From assembly GCA_029906195.1 (NCBI GenBank), contig JARWSJ010000001.1:1860001-1924000 (forward strand): a stretch of DNA of 64,000 nt, in the 5' to 3' direction. Both the position numbers and the translations under genes were made by a program. Positions within the stretch are counted from its first letter, which is position 1. Each line of letters opens with the position of its first letter. This DNA comes from Chitinophagaceae bacterium 26-R-25. Lineage in GTDB: Bacteria > Bacteroidota > Bacteroidia > Chitinophagales > Chitinophagaceae. Below the pieces are notes generated by a model that saw only the letters and a program-made list of their open reading frames with translations, searched no databases and was not told the origin of the DNA. Shown here piece after piece: positions 55,012 through 63,103 of the stretch.

Positions 55012-56067
55012 TTATTTTACCTGTATGGAAAAATGATGATCATTGGTTTTGGTCAATGTCAGATCATTCAACAAGCATAGGGTTTCGAGGAACGATTCAA
55101 CGGTTGCGTTTGATGGATCGTACGTACCGGTGAAATCCATGTTCTTAATTACATCTTCGTTATAATCTATGGTAAGTTTATATTCCTTTTGCAGTTGTGT
55201 TAGAATTTCAGCAATGGATTGTTTATTGAAATTCAGCACGGACTTTACTTTCGGCAAAACGGTGGTTGCTTTTACTTTGGGCGTTTCTGAAACAATTGCA
55301 ACCAGGTTATCTTTGTTCAATTGATATAATTGACCGGGTGTCAAATAAACATCATTGAAATTACCGGCGATGTCTTTCTCCTTTCTGATCACAATTTTTC
55401 CCGAATACAAATGAACGATGGCTCTCTCAGGGCTTCTGTCGTTCACGTCAAACACTGTCCCCAATGCAGTGACAGCCACAGTATGAGAGTGTACAGTAAA
55501 AGGTCTCGCTTTATCTTTTGCTACAGTAAACACAGCTTCTCCTTTCAGGAAAATATCTCTTTTGTTGTTCGTAAAATGCTCGTCAAATGATATACTGCTG
55601 TTTGCGCCCAACTTCACAACACTGCCATCGGGCAAAGCATGTGATGATGCCTTAGAGGTATTATTGGCAATCGTTTTCAGGACATCTTGCTTTGTACTAA
55701 AAACTTCAATCTTTGGCCCGTCATCGTTTGCCAATTCGTTTTTCTCAACCGGCATTGCCAGTTTATACAAAGAAAAAACACCTGCGATGATGATAACAGA
55801 TGCAGCCGCGATCCAAACAGGATTCATTTTTTTGACAGTTGCCGTTCTTATACTGCCATCAATCTGTTGCAGCATTTTTTCTGAAGGAACCGCAACCTTT
55901 GCATCTGGCTGAAATGTTTCCCAGCTCTTTTCAGTAAGATATTGGACAAATGCATCAGGATCGTTTTTGAAATGCGCTATCACAATTTCCATTTCTTCTT
56001 CTGTACAATCTCCCGATAAAAACTTTTCAATTAAACGATTTGACATTTGCATATATAGTATTCGCAT
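55012..56067 (-). CDS. FecR-family anti-sigma factor (PUL3)
   Basis: 351 residues from ATG 56067; in-frame ATGs at 56052 and 56046 (MSNRLIEKFLSGDCTEEEME) are possible starts and the last fits the family best. One membrane helix at about 83-104 (NPVWIAAASVIIIAGVFSLY). The FecR domain spans about 125-240 (HALPDGSVVKLGANSSISFD, LKGEAVFTVAKDKARPFTVH, VAVTALGTVFDVND) and a DUF4974/STN-like domain ends the protein (LNFNKQSIAEILTQLQKEYK, IDYNEDVIKNMDFTGTYDPS). It should hold the sigma factor encoded about 380 bp upstream inactive. Confidence 0.94.
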   Translation of the reverse strand: MRILYMQMSNRLIEKFLSGDCTEEEMEIVIAHFKNDPDAFVQYLTEKSWETFQPDAKVAVPSEKMLQQIDGSIRTATVKKMNPVWIAAASVIIIAGVFSLYKLAMPVEKNELANDDGPKIEVFSTKQDVLKTIANNTSKASSHALPDGSVVKLGANSSISFDEHFTNNKRDIFLKGEAVFTVAKDKARPFTVHSHTVAVTALGTVFDVNDRSPERAIVHLYSGKIVIRKEKDIAGNFNDVYLTPGQLYQLNKDNLVAIVSETPKVKATTVLPKVKSVLNFNKQSIAEILTQLQKEYKLTIDYNEDVIKNMDFTGTYDPSNATVESFLETLCLLNDLTLTKTNDHHFSIQVK

Positions 56068-56123
56068 GAGAAAGAATTATCCCCTACTCGTTTTGGAGAG
56101 GTTACAATTAGTTAACACGGAGG

Positions 56124-56160
56124 CAATTTGAAAATTTGAAAATGTGGGAATTTGAAAATG
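56124..56160. repeat. Iterated TTTGAAAA words in the second sigma-FecR gap
   Basis: CAATTTGAAAATTTGAAAAT and GGGAATTTGAAAATG, the same word family as in the sigma-FecR gap of PUL1 (11107-11264). Single arm. Confidence 0.55.
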
Positions 56161-56211
56161 GACGTGCTGGCGGAGAATTGTTTACGTACAGCGCTCTGTG
56201 CAACATTTTTC

Positions 56212-56407
56212 TTAACCGCAGAGGACGCGGAGAAGCCACTTCGAAATTATTGGTGTAACTCACTAGAGCACAGAGGTAAGGAGGAGATGTTCATCGTGTT
56301 ACAGTTCCCCTTTCCTTGCACTCACGTGAGTGGTAAATCAGTTAGATTAGCCGCACCTCTCCCTCCTTTCCTCTGTGAAAAAACCTCCTTAACTCCGTGG
56401 TAAAAAA
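56212..56407. repeat. CACAGAG/CGCAGAG family palindrome (copy 2), degraded
   Basis: TTAACCGCAGAGGACGCGGA on the left mirrors TTAACTCCGTGGTAAAAAAG on the right, with inner GAGCACAGAGG, TCCTCTGTGAAAA. It lies with the previous element in the gap of about 380 bp between sigma and FecR of PUL3; no gene is supported there. Confidence 0.6.
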
Positions 56408-56448
56408 GAAACGTGAAGCGTTTCACCAACTTGCATAATGTTGAGGAT

Positions 56449-56973
56449 TTAAAAGAAAATAGTCAGATTGGTTCTCAGATACTTGAGGGCTTTTGATATA
56501 TGGTTCTCAATTGTTTTAGTAGAAATGGAAAGGCGATCACTGATCTCTTTGTGCGAGAGATTATCTATCCTGCTTAATTCAAATACGCGGCGGCTTTGTG
56601 TGGGAAGGCTTTCAATTGCAGCAAAGACATTTTCAAGTTCTTCCTTATAAATGATCTTTTCGCTGGCAACCGGAGCAGCTATAAAAATGTCTGATAGTTC
56701 CTGTGTTTGGCGAAGCTTTTCTTTGCGTAAAAGATCGATCAAAATGCTTTTGGAAATTCTGAATAGTTGCGAAGACAGCGAATGTTCAATCGAAAGCGTT
56801 TCCCGTTTTTCCCAAAGTTTTATAAAGCTAAGTTGAACAGTTTCTTCAGCCAGGTAAGCGGACCGGGTATACTTAAAAACATACTGGTAAAGCTTTCCAT
56901 GATACTCATCATAAGCTTTATAGTACAGGTGTTGGTTGCCTTTGCGTATTTCTTTTACCATTGAGTCTTTCAC
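56449..56973 (-). CDS. ECF RNA polymerase sigma factor (PUL3)
   Basis: 174 residues from GTG 56973; ATG 56961 (MVKEIRKGNQHLYYKAYDEY) is an equally good or better start. Region 2 covers about 15-80 (LYQYVFKYTRSAYLAEETVQ, LSFIKLWEKRETL) and region 4 about 115-170 (IESLPTQSRRVFELSRIDNL, SHKEISDRLSISTKTIENHI). It heads PUL3 and should direct its transcription once released by FecR. Confidence 0.95.
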   Translation of the reverse strand: MKDSMVKEIRKGNQHLYYKAYDEYHGKLYQYVFKYTRSAYLAEETVQLSFIKLWEKRETLSIEHSLSSQLFRISKSILIDLLRKEKLRQTQELSDIFIAAPVASEKIIYKEELENVFAAIESLPTQSRRVFELSRIDNLSHKEISDRLSISTKTIENHISKALKYLRTNLTIFF

Positions 56974-57333
56974 TTGCCAGACAGATAGAATTCGTGCAAA
57001 GGTTATTCCTAAATTTTAAAAGGTACTGTTTGGGGAGATTATCTTAGTATTAAGAAAATTGGCCAGTTCGAAAATTTGAAGATTTGGAAATTTGAAAATA
57101 GCTTCTGTGCAACATGCCTTGTTCGTAATAATTTGCAGGAATGATAGAATAGAACGGCGGCATTTTACTCCGTTTGAAAATACATATTGATTTGCAACCT
57201 GATGCAGCATAAATGGTAAAAACCTTGTCATGGTTTAAAGAGGGTTGCTCGACATCCTTTAATAAAAACTATCAATAAATTAAATATAGCCCGTCAAAGC
57301 GAAAGAATTTTCCTATCGGCGAAGCAACAATAA

Positions 57334-57365
57334 AAAATCACATCCCCTAAAAAGGATGTGATTTT
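57334..57365 (-). terminator. Rho-independent terminator, DUF1254 gene side
   Basis: AAAATCACATCC (57334-57345) and GGATGTGATTTT (57354-57365) form a perfect 12 bp stem with an 8 nt loop. On the minus strand the stem continues into TTTTTTATTG. It is about 285 bp after the DUF1254 stop and isolates the PUL3 promoter region. Confidence 0.75.
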
Positions 57366-57458
57366 CTCGTGTACGAAGTGCATCTTACTGCAACACTTGT
57401 TGATAGATGCGCGCGGTAAAGAATGGTACACAAATGACGCTGATTTTACTAGCCCACA

Positions 57459-57608
57459 GATGACGCGGATTAGACGGATTTACACGGATACCTGTTGAGT
57501 AACTGAATAATCGATTATTGAAACGCAAGAAAAAACCTGGTCTCCTCGATTATTCGATTATTTAACTTTCAAAAACATCTGTGTAAATCCGTCCAATCCG
57601 TGTCATCC
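57459..57608. repeat. Nested palindrome, ACGGATTTACACGGAT family
   Basis: The outer arms are GATGACGCGGATTAGACGGA and TTTACACGGAT (57459-57489) against ATCTGTGTAAATCC, GTCCAATCCGTGTCATCC (57577-57608). Inside lies a second pair, ACTGAATAATCGATTATTG against TCGATTATTCGATTATTTAA. A one-armed relative is near 59290-59330. TTTTCAAA words follow to the DUF1254 stop. Confidence 0.7.
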
Positions 57609-57648
57609 TTGTGCCGACCTCACTTTTCAAATCCTCACATTTTCAAAT

Positions 57649-59103
57649 TCATTTCACTTCCTCCACATCTCCCATTTTCCACGTCTTATCGAAGAATCCT
57701 TTTTCAGGTCCGTAGAATCTTGCCAATAACTCAAAGCTGCGCTTGGGATCAGTTGGTACCCAATTGGATTCTTTTCCTGCAGGGGCTTTTGCGCCAAAAT
57801 AAATATCAACGGAACCGTCAGCGTTTTTCTGAAGGCCCGGAGTGGTGGATGCGCGGCTAAAATATGGCATACCAGGTAACAACGCGTGCGTTTCTCCGTC
57901 GTAGACCGTTACGGACCAATAAAGCTTTACAGGCACATTTGGCGACAAATGCAAATGATAAAGTTTTGAGCCGTCAAACCTTTTGCCTGTATTATCTTTT
58001 ATATTCAACAGATAAAACTGACCGGTGCCTAAATGTTTTGTACTGAAATAAGCCATCGAATAAATAACGGCCCTACCGTCTACGGGATAATTAGCAGGAT
58101 CGGCATAGTTTTCCATTATTCCCTTCGTTGTTTGCGGATCAGCGGGTAGCGCCCATCCGGTGCCTTCATAGAAAGGATGCTTGAATGTTGCTTCATATTG
58201 CGCGTCCACCCATTTATGTGCATCAGCTATGGCTGCTTCCAAAATCTCCTTTGTGCGGGCATCGGGTTTAAAGTCTTTTCCCTTTTCAATGCCGATTGTT
58301 TTTAACTGATCTATCATCGCCATATCACGCGTGAGCAACGGCTCTCTTTGAATGAAATTGCTTAATGATTCAAAGAAATGAATGTTGTAGGGAATGATGT
58401 TGCCGAAAGGTGTTTCAAGCAAATCAAGAAAGGCTGTCTGAGGAGGATTGGCCGCCTGTGCATAAGGATACATCTTTATCTTTTTACCGTAATCAACTGC
58501 CCTTGCGATATCTTCTTTGGTGCCATTGGTAAGGTTTGAACGAAGGATGGCAAAGCCGGTATAAATTGAAGATGACATTGGGAAATAACCTGCCGGAACT
58601 TTGTCTTTGTAACCGGGTGGCAGGATCAAATATTTTCCGCCTTTACCTTTGTCTAATCCGGCGGGGCCAATGTCTTCAATAGCAGTTTGCCAGGCGTCAT
58701 CCAACGAACCTGTAATGGAAGAAACGCCTTCTGCAGCCGGAATCTCTAACACCACCGGACCTTTTCTTGTGTCATAGAACGGGTTGATGTAGATGACATC
58801 AGGATTGGGCGTGAGGGTCTGATTTTTTGAATTAACGAGCCCGGACCAATATATCACCTGGTTATAATCGCCTTTGGCTTTCAAAAGATCCTCGTACATC
58901 AATTCAGAATTTACGGCAGGCAGCCCCCACACGACAACGTTAAATGCACGACTGTAGATAGCCTTTTCATTTTCATTGGCAGGCGCAAATATCGAGGACT
59001 GAGAGACTGCCGTTGAATCTTTTACTGAGGTCGTATTTGTTGGCGCCTGATTACAGGCTGTCACCATTGTGAACAAGACTAAGGGAAAGATAAGATTTCT
59101 CAT
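57649..59103 (-). CDS. DUF1254/DUF1214-domain lipoprotein
   Basis: 484 residues, lipobox MVTAC followed by NQAPTNTTS. The N-terminal half is DUF1254 (VVWGLPAVNSELMYEDLLKA, QTLTPNPDVIYINPFYDTRK, GPVVLEIPAAEG) and the C-terminal part DUF1214 (LYHLHLSPNVPVKLYWSVTV, YDGETHALLPG, SNWVPTDPKRSFELLARFYG). Proteins with this pair are widespread, export-directed and of unknown biochemical role. The gene stands alone between PUL3 and a divergent esterase gene; the two may share a promoter region. Confidence 0.92.
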   Translation of the reverse strand: MRNLIFPLVLFTMVTACNQAPTNTTSVKDSTAVSQSSIFAPANENEKAIYSRAFNVVVWGLPAVNSELMYEDLLKAKGDYNQVIYWSGLVNSKNQTLTPNPDVIYINPFYDTRKGPVVLEIPAAEGVSSITGSLDDAWQTAIEDIGPAGLDKGKGGKYLILPPGYKDKVPAGYFPMSSSIYTGFAILRSNLTNGTKEDIARAVDYGKKIKMYPYAQAANPPQTAFLDLLETPFGNIIPYNIHFFESLSNFIQREPLLTRDMAMIDQLKTIGIEKGKDFKPDARTKEILEAAIADAHKWVDAQYEATFKHPFYEGTGWALPADPQTTKGIMENYADPANYPVDGRAVIYSMAYFSTKHLGTGQFYLLNIKDNTGKRFDGSKLYHLHLSPNVPVKLYWSVTVYDGETHALLPGMPYFSRASTTPGLQKNADGSVDIYFGAKAPAGKESNWVPTDPKRSFELLARFYGPEKGFFDKTWKMGDVEEVK

Positions 59104-59379
59104 ATAACTATGTTGTTGGTCGAATAACAGCGGAAAACCAATATTGTTGTGACATACCCTGGGGTTTCACGCAAAGGCGCAAAGAAGAAAAGGGCGCAAA
59201 CACTCTTCGCTACTTAAGGACTAGAAAATACTTCGGAGATCTTCGAAATCGCTTTTAGGCAAATTTGCAATCGGTGGCGGCTTTGGACTTGATATCCGTG
59301 TAAATCAGTTTAATCAGTGTCATCAGTGTGCCATCCATTTTCAAATTTCAAATATCTTTACCCAAACCAACATAAACCA
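59104..59379. other. Divergent intergenic region with repeat words
   Basis: 276 bp between the DUF1254 and esterase genes. It contains GCAAAGGCGCAAAG-type words (59166-59205) and CCGTGTAAATCAG, TTTAATCAGTGTC words (59295-59330), each single-armed. TATCTTTA near 59353 is close to the TAnnTTTG box, but promoter assignment is not firm. Confidence 0.4.
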
Positions 59380-60474
59380 ATGTATAGACTTGCCTTTATC
59401 TGTTTCACGTTTGCATCATTGCTTATATGCAAAAAACCACTTGCACAAAACGTCAACATTAAACACAACGATCCTCACATTCGCTATACGGGCCGCATAC
59501 AGCAGACAGATAGCACAACTGTTTTCTACTGGTCAGCCTCTTCAGCTAAAATAAAATTTAAAGGAACGGGTATTGATGTTGTGCTCAAAGATCAAACCGG
59601 CATCAATCGTTTTACAGTGGTAGTGGATGGTAAAGTACAGCAAACATTAAACGTTGACAGCACAAAAAGGACCTACACACTTGCCAGTGGCCTTTCAGCA
59701 GGCAAGCACGAAGTGGAGCTTTTTAAACAAACTGAATGGGCCATGGGAAGCACTGCCATCTATGGTTTTACGGTTGACAAAGGCACCAGGCTATTAGCAG
59801 CTCCGCCTTCCAAAAAAAGAAAGATCGAAGTATACGGAGATTCAATTACCTGTGGTTATGCCGTGGAAGACTCGGCAGGAAAAGACCGGGGAACGGCTCC
59901 CTTTGAGAATGGCTATATAAGCTACGCGGCGATTACAGCAAGGCATTTCAATGCAGACTACATAAGTATTTCCAAAAGCGGCATTGGCATTTTGATCAGC
60001 TGGTTTCCCCTGATCATGCCTGAAATGTATGACCGGTTAAATCCGAATGATGCTGGCAGTCATTGGAACTTTAGCGACTATACACCGCAGGTGGTCATTG
60101 TAAATTTATTCCAGAATGACAGCTGGCTTATAAAAAAACCGGAGCATGAGCAATTCAAAGCTCGCTTTGGAACAACCGCTCCTTCTGACACACAGATCAT
60201 TGCGGCTTACAAAAGTTTCATCAGCAGTGTGCGTGCAAAATATCCTTCGGCAACTATCGTTTGCGTGCTTGGGAGCATGGATGCTTCAGCAGCAAATTCT
60301 CCGTGGCCGGGCTATGTTACGCAAGCGGTTCATTCATTAAAAGATAACCGGGTGCTTACGCATTTTATTCCTTATAAAAAAACACCAGGACATCCGAGTA
60401 TCCGTGAACAACAAGAGGCGGCAGATGATTTGATTAAGTTTATGGAAAAGGAAGTGAAGTGGGATTCAAAATAA
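59380..60474 (+). CDS. CE2-like SGNH/GDSL carbohydrate esterase, secreted
   Basis: 364 residues from ATG 59380 (MYRLAFICFTFASLLICKKP, signal peptide); the open frame above it is repeat sequence. Residues about 30-140 form a jelly-roll domain (DPHIRYTGRIQQTDSTTVFY, STAIYGFTVDKG), then an SGNH hydrolase domain with the nucleophile in YGDSITCGY (Ser155), a glycine block SISKSGIGI, NLFQNDSWL as the Asn block and GHPSIREQ with the catalytic His338. This order is that of carbohydrate esterase family 2 acetyl-esterases, which remove acetyl groups from xylan or mannan. Substrate is inferred only. Confidence 0.88.
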   Translation: MYRLAFICFTFASLLICKKPLAQNVNIKHNDPHIRYTGRIQQTDSTTVFYWSASSAKIKFKGTGIDVVLKDQTGINRFTVVVDGKVQQTLNVDSTKRTYTLASGLSAGKHEVELFKQTEWAMGSTAIYGFTVDKGTRLLAAPPSKKRKIEVYGDSITCGYAVEDSAGKDRGTAPFENGYISYAAITARHFNADYISISKSGIGILISWFPLIMPEMYDRLNPNDAGSHWNFSDYTPQVVIVNLFQNDSWLIKKPEHEQFKARFGTTAPSDTQIIAAYKSFISSVRAKYPSATIVCVLGSMDASAANSPWPGYVTQAVHSLKDNRVLTHFIPYKKTPGHPSIREQQEAADDLIKFMEKEVKWDSK

Positions 60475-60475
60475 A

Positions 60476-60554
60476 ACCACTAAGGCACTAAGGACAAAAA
60501 GCCGCACTAAGAAAATCCCTTAGTGAAACTTAGTGTCCTTAGTGCCTTAGTGGT
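60476..60554. repeat. Palindromic repeat, ACTAAGG family (copy 3)
   Basis: ACCACTAAGGCACTAAGGAC on the left mirrors GTCCTTAGTGCCTTAGTGGT on the right (20 nt perfect), with inner GCACTAAGA / CCCTTAGTG. It begins immediately after the esterase stop and reaches to 13 bp from the stop of the convergent thioredoxin-like gene. Confidence 0.85.
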
Positions 60555-60567
60555 AAATAGAAAAAAC

Positions 60568-61770
60568 TCAATTGTTCATTACTTCTGCAAGCTTCTTGTC
60601 CAGTGCAAGCGCTTCTTCTTCTGTTCCTTTATCATAACGGCCAATGATGACGCCGTTTTTGTCAATGAGTATTTTTGTAGGCAGACTGTGAATGCCAAAT
60701 TTCTCGCTAATGTCCTTATCGTTGGATTCTCCTTTTCTTATTTTTTCCCAATCCATTCCGCGAAGTACATTGTTCCACATGTCGGTTCCATCTTTTGCAA
60801 TTGCCTTCTTCCATGCCGTCGAATCCCTGTCATCGTCAGAGACTGCAATCACGTCAAACCCTTTATCCTTATACTTTCCATAGAGTTCTTTTACATGCGG
60901 CATGCTCTTGCGGCAAGGCACGCACCAGCTTGCCCAGAAGTCTATCAACACATACTTCCCTTTGAAGTCGGCGAGTGAAAGCGACTTACCATTAATATCT
61001 TTTGCGGTAAAATTTTTCGCTACACTGCCAGGAGAACCTGCTTTTAACTTTTCAATTTCCTTAGCAATGTTTTTGCCATCACCGCTTTGCTGGATAGTTG
61101 ATCCAAGTGCGTTATAAAACATTTGCAACGAATCAAGCGATATATCTGTGGTATGAAAACGCAGGTAATAAGCCGTTACGTATGATTGAGGGTGCTTCGC
61201 AAAAAACTGAAAATCCTTTTGTGCCTGTCTTTGAAAGTAAGGTTCAAACTTGTCATGTATTGCAGCAGCTTCGTATCTCAACGAATCCAGCACATCATCA
61301 CTTTTCTTTTCCTTTTGCGCTTTGCGCATTCCTTCTCCCGCTTTCTCATATGCTTTGGACAAAGGCTCCATCTCTTTTCTGATCGGCTCTTTTGAGCTTT
61401 CCAGTTCTACAAATTCATCCTGCGTTGTAGAACCGGTGATCACCATATTTTTAAAGTCTCCGACTTTAAAGCTACCCTTCATTGCTTTCGGTTCTATAAA
61501 AAAACTTGCAGTGTTTGGGTTCTGGCCAGGAGCACCTTTGCCGTATTCTATAAATGCCATTGTAGGCGCAGCAATGTTTCCTTTTAATGCAAAACTGCCG
61601 TTATTTACCGTGGTGCTATCGGTTGTTCTTTTACCGGATGCATCTGTGTAGTAGAGCTTTACTTTTTCCGAAGTGGCGGCTCCTTCAATTTTTCCGTTCA
61701 GTGTGAACTGTTGTGCATTGGCACCGTGAACAGCTACCGTAGCAAGGGCTATAGCAAAATAGTTTTTCAT
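60568..61770 (-). CDS. DUF4369 plus TlpA-like thioredoxin protein
   Basis: 400 residues with a signal peptide (YFAIALATVAVHGANAQ). The N-terminal DUF4369 beta domain (FTLNGKIEGAATSEKVKLYY, about 22-110) is followed by a helical linker and a C-terminal TlpA/ResA-type thioredoxin domain with the redox site WASWCVPC (Cys283, Cys286) and cis-Pro in HSLPTKILI. It is probably periplasmic or envelope-bound and reduces disulfides in exported proteins. It follows a paralogue by 20 bp, and both follow SusD in PUL4, a frequent arrangement in this phylum. Confidence 0.92.
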   Translation of the reverse strand: MKNYFAIALATVAVHGANAQQFTLNGKIEGAATSEKVKLYYTDASGKRTTDSTTVNNGSFALKGNIAAPTMAFIEYGKGAPGQNPNTASFFIEPKAMKGSFKVGDFKNMVITGSTTQDEFVELESSKEPIRKEMEPLSKAYEKAGEGMRKAQKEKKSDDVLDSLRYEAAAIHDKFEPYFQRQAQKDFQFFAKHPQSYVTAYYLRFHTTDISLDSLQMFYNALGSTIQQSGDGKNIAKEIEKLKAGSPGSVAKNFTAKDINGKSLSLADFKGKYVLIDFWASWCVPCRKSMPHVKELYGKYKDKGFDVIAVSDDDRDSTAWKKAIAKDGTDMWNNVLRGMDWEKIRKGESNDKDISEKFGIHSLPTKILIDKNGVIIGRYDKGTEEEALALDKKLAEVMNN

Positions 61771-61790
61771 CGTTGTTTAATTCTTTGTAG

Positions 61791-62897
61791 TTACAAAACT
61801 TCATTTAATTTTTTCTCCAGCTCTTCGCCGTGTAAATTTTTAGCAATGATCTTTCCACTGGGATCGATCAATAAATTAGCCGGAATGGAGTTGATGTCGT
61901 ACTGCCTTGCAACAGCATTGTTCCAGAATTTAAGATCGGAAACATGCGTCCATGTCAGGTTATCGGCATGGATGGCATTCAGCCATTTTTCTTTCCCTGT
62001 TGGCTGATCTAATGACACACCAAGTACGGTAAAGTTTTTGCTTTTGTATTTATTGTAGGCGGCTACCACATTTGGATTCTCCGCCCTGCACGGTTTGCAC
62101 CAGCTTGCCCAAAAATCTACCAGTACATACTTGCCTTTGAAATCAGCAAGAGACACGGGTTTTCCCAGCGTATCATTCTGCGTAAAGTTCATCGCCTGTT
62201 TGCCAATGCCTGTCAAATTATTGATGCGAATGCTGTTCGCTACTTTCTTACCGGGTGCATTGTTTTTTGCGTCGGCAGTTAACTGATTTAGTATTTTTTC
62301 CTGTTCGTCAAAATCCAATCTACCAAGGTCAAAAGAAAGCAGGAATGCGCTGTAGCGAGAATTTTTGTGCGAGAGTACCCATTGTTTTGTCAATGCTTTT
62401 TCAGACGAATCCATTTTCTCCAACTGGGGTTGAAGCGCTGCAAAAGCGGCTGTATCTTTTGCATACAGCTCGTTTGCTTTTTTATACAACTCTTCTTTAC
62501 CTTTTAATGCAGGTGCATTTTTTATAAAGTCGCTGTAAGCATTGTAGTCTTTGATGTATTGAGGTCCATCGGCTTTTATATCTTTCATCATAGGACCATC
62601 GCCTTTAAGCGTTACGTTTCCCTTGTCGAGATATAAAAATGTCATGCAGTTTTCAACATACTTGTTTCCAATCTGAATGATGTATGCATTGCCCTCTCCT
62701 TCCGGTATGTTTGTCTTGATAACGAAGCCACCGGCTTTTGTTTGAACGGAGTCTTTTTGATCTCCGGACAATGGCCTGTAGTAAACCCATTTGCCTGCCT
62801 CCAATCCTTTAATGGAAGCTGTAACGGTTGTATTGGTTTGGGCATGTAATAGAGACGCGCAGAAGCCTGCAGCCAGCAGCATTATTGCTTTTTTCAT
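61791..62897 (-). CDS. DUF4369 plus TlpA-like thioredoxin protein, paralogue
   Basis: 368 residues with a signal peptide (AIMLLAAGFCASLLHAQT). Same layout as its downstream neighbour: DUF4369 (VTASIKGLEAGKWVYYRPLS), a helical linker and a thioredoxin domain with WASWCKPC (Cys267, Cys270) and NSIPANLLI. The two proteins are diverged tandem paralogues rather than a recent copy. Transcribed after the partial SusD across a 204 bp gap filled by a palindrome. Confidence 0.92.
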   Translation of the reverse strand: MKKAIMLLAAGFCASLLHAQTNTTVTASIKGLEAGKWVYYRPLSGDQKDSVQTKAGGFVIKTNIPEGEGNAYIIQIGNKYVENCMTFLYLDKGNVTLKGDGPMMKDIKADGPQYIKDYNAYSDFIKNAPALKGKEELYKKANELYAKDTAAFAALQPQLEKMDSSEKALTKQWVLSHKNSRYSAFLLSFDLGRLDFDEQEKILNQLTADAKNNAPGKKVANSIRINNLTGIGKQAMNFTQNDTLGKPVSLADFKGKYVLVDFWASWCKPCRAENPNVVAAYNKYKSKNFTVLGVSLDQPTGKEKWLNAIHADNLTWTHVSDLKFWNNAVARQYDINSIPANLLIDPSGKIIAKNLHGEELEKKLNEVL

Positions 62898-62914
62898 TTA
62901 ACGCTTTTTATTTG

Positions 62915-63103
62915 AGGAGTTAGGAATTAGAAATTAGGAATTAAGAATTCTTTGTGTGACACACTTTGAGCTATATTGAACTATTTCTGTTCTGATCGTC
63001 GCAATTGTATATGGCGCAACTTTAAGGATGACAGCACCAGAATAATTCTTAATTCCTAATTCCTAACTCTTAATTCCTAACTCCTAATTTCTAATTCCTG
63101 ATT
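62915..63103. repeat. Palindromic repeat, CTAATTC family (longest copy)
   Basis: GAGGAGTTAGGAATTAGAAA and TTAGGAATTAAGAATTC (62915-62951) mirror GAATAATTCTTAATTCC, several CTAATTC/CTAACTC units and TTCTAATTCC (63042-63103). Its right end abuts the SusD TAA stop. Confidence 0.8.

Larger units (their letters stand above)
56974..57648. other. Intergenic region upstream of PUL3 sigma gene
   Basis: 675 bp. It holds TTTGAAGATTTGGAAATTTG words (57067-57099), the terminator at 57334-57365 and the palindrome at 57459-57608. The segment 57100-57330 is unique AT-rich sequence, the likely site of the sigma gene promoter, without a clear consensus box. No ORF is supported. Confidence 0.5.
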
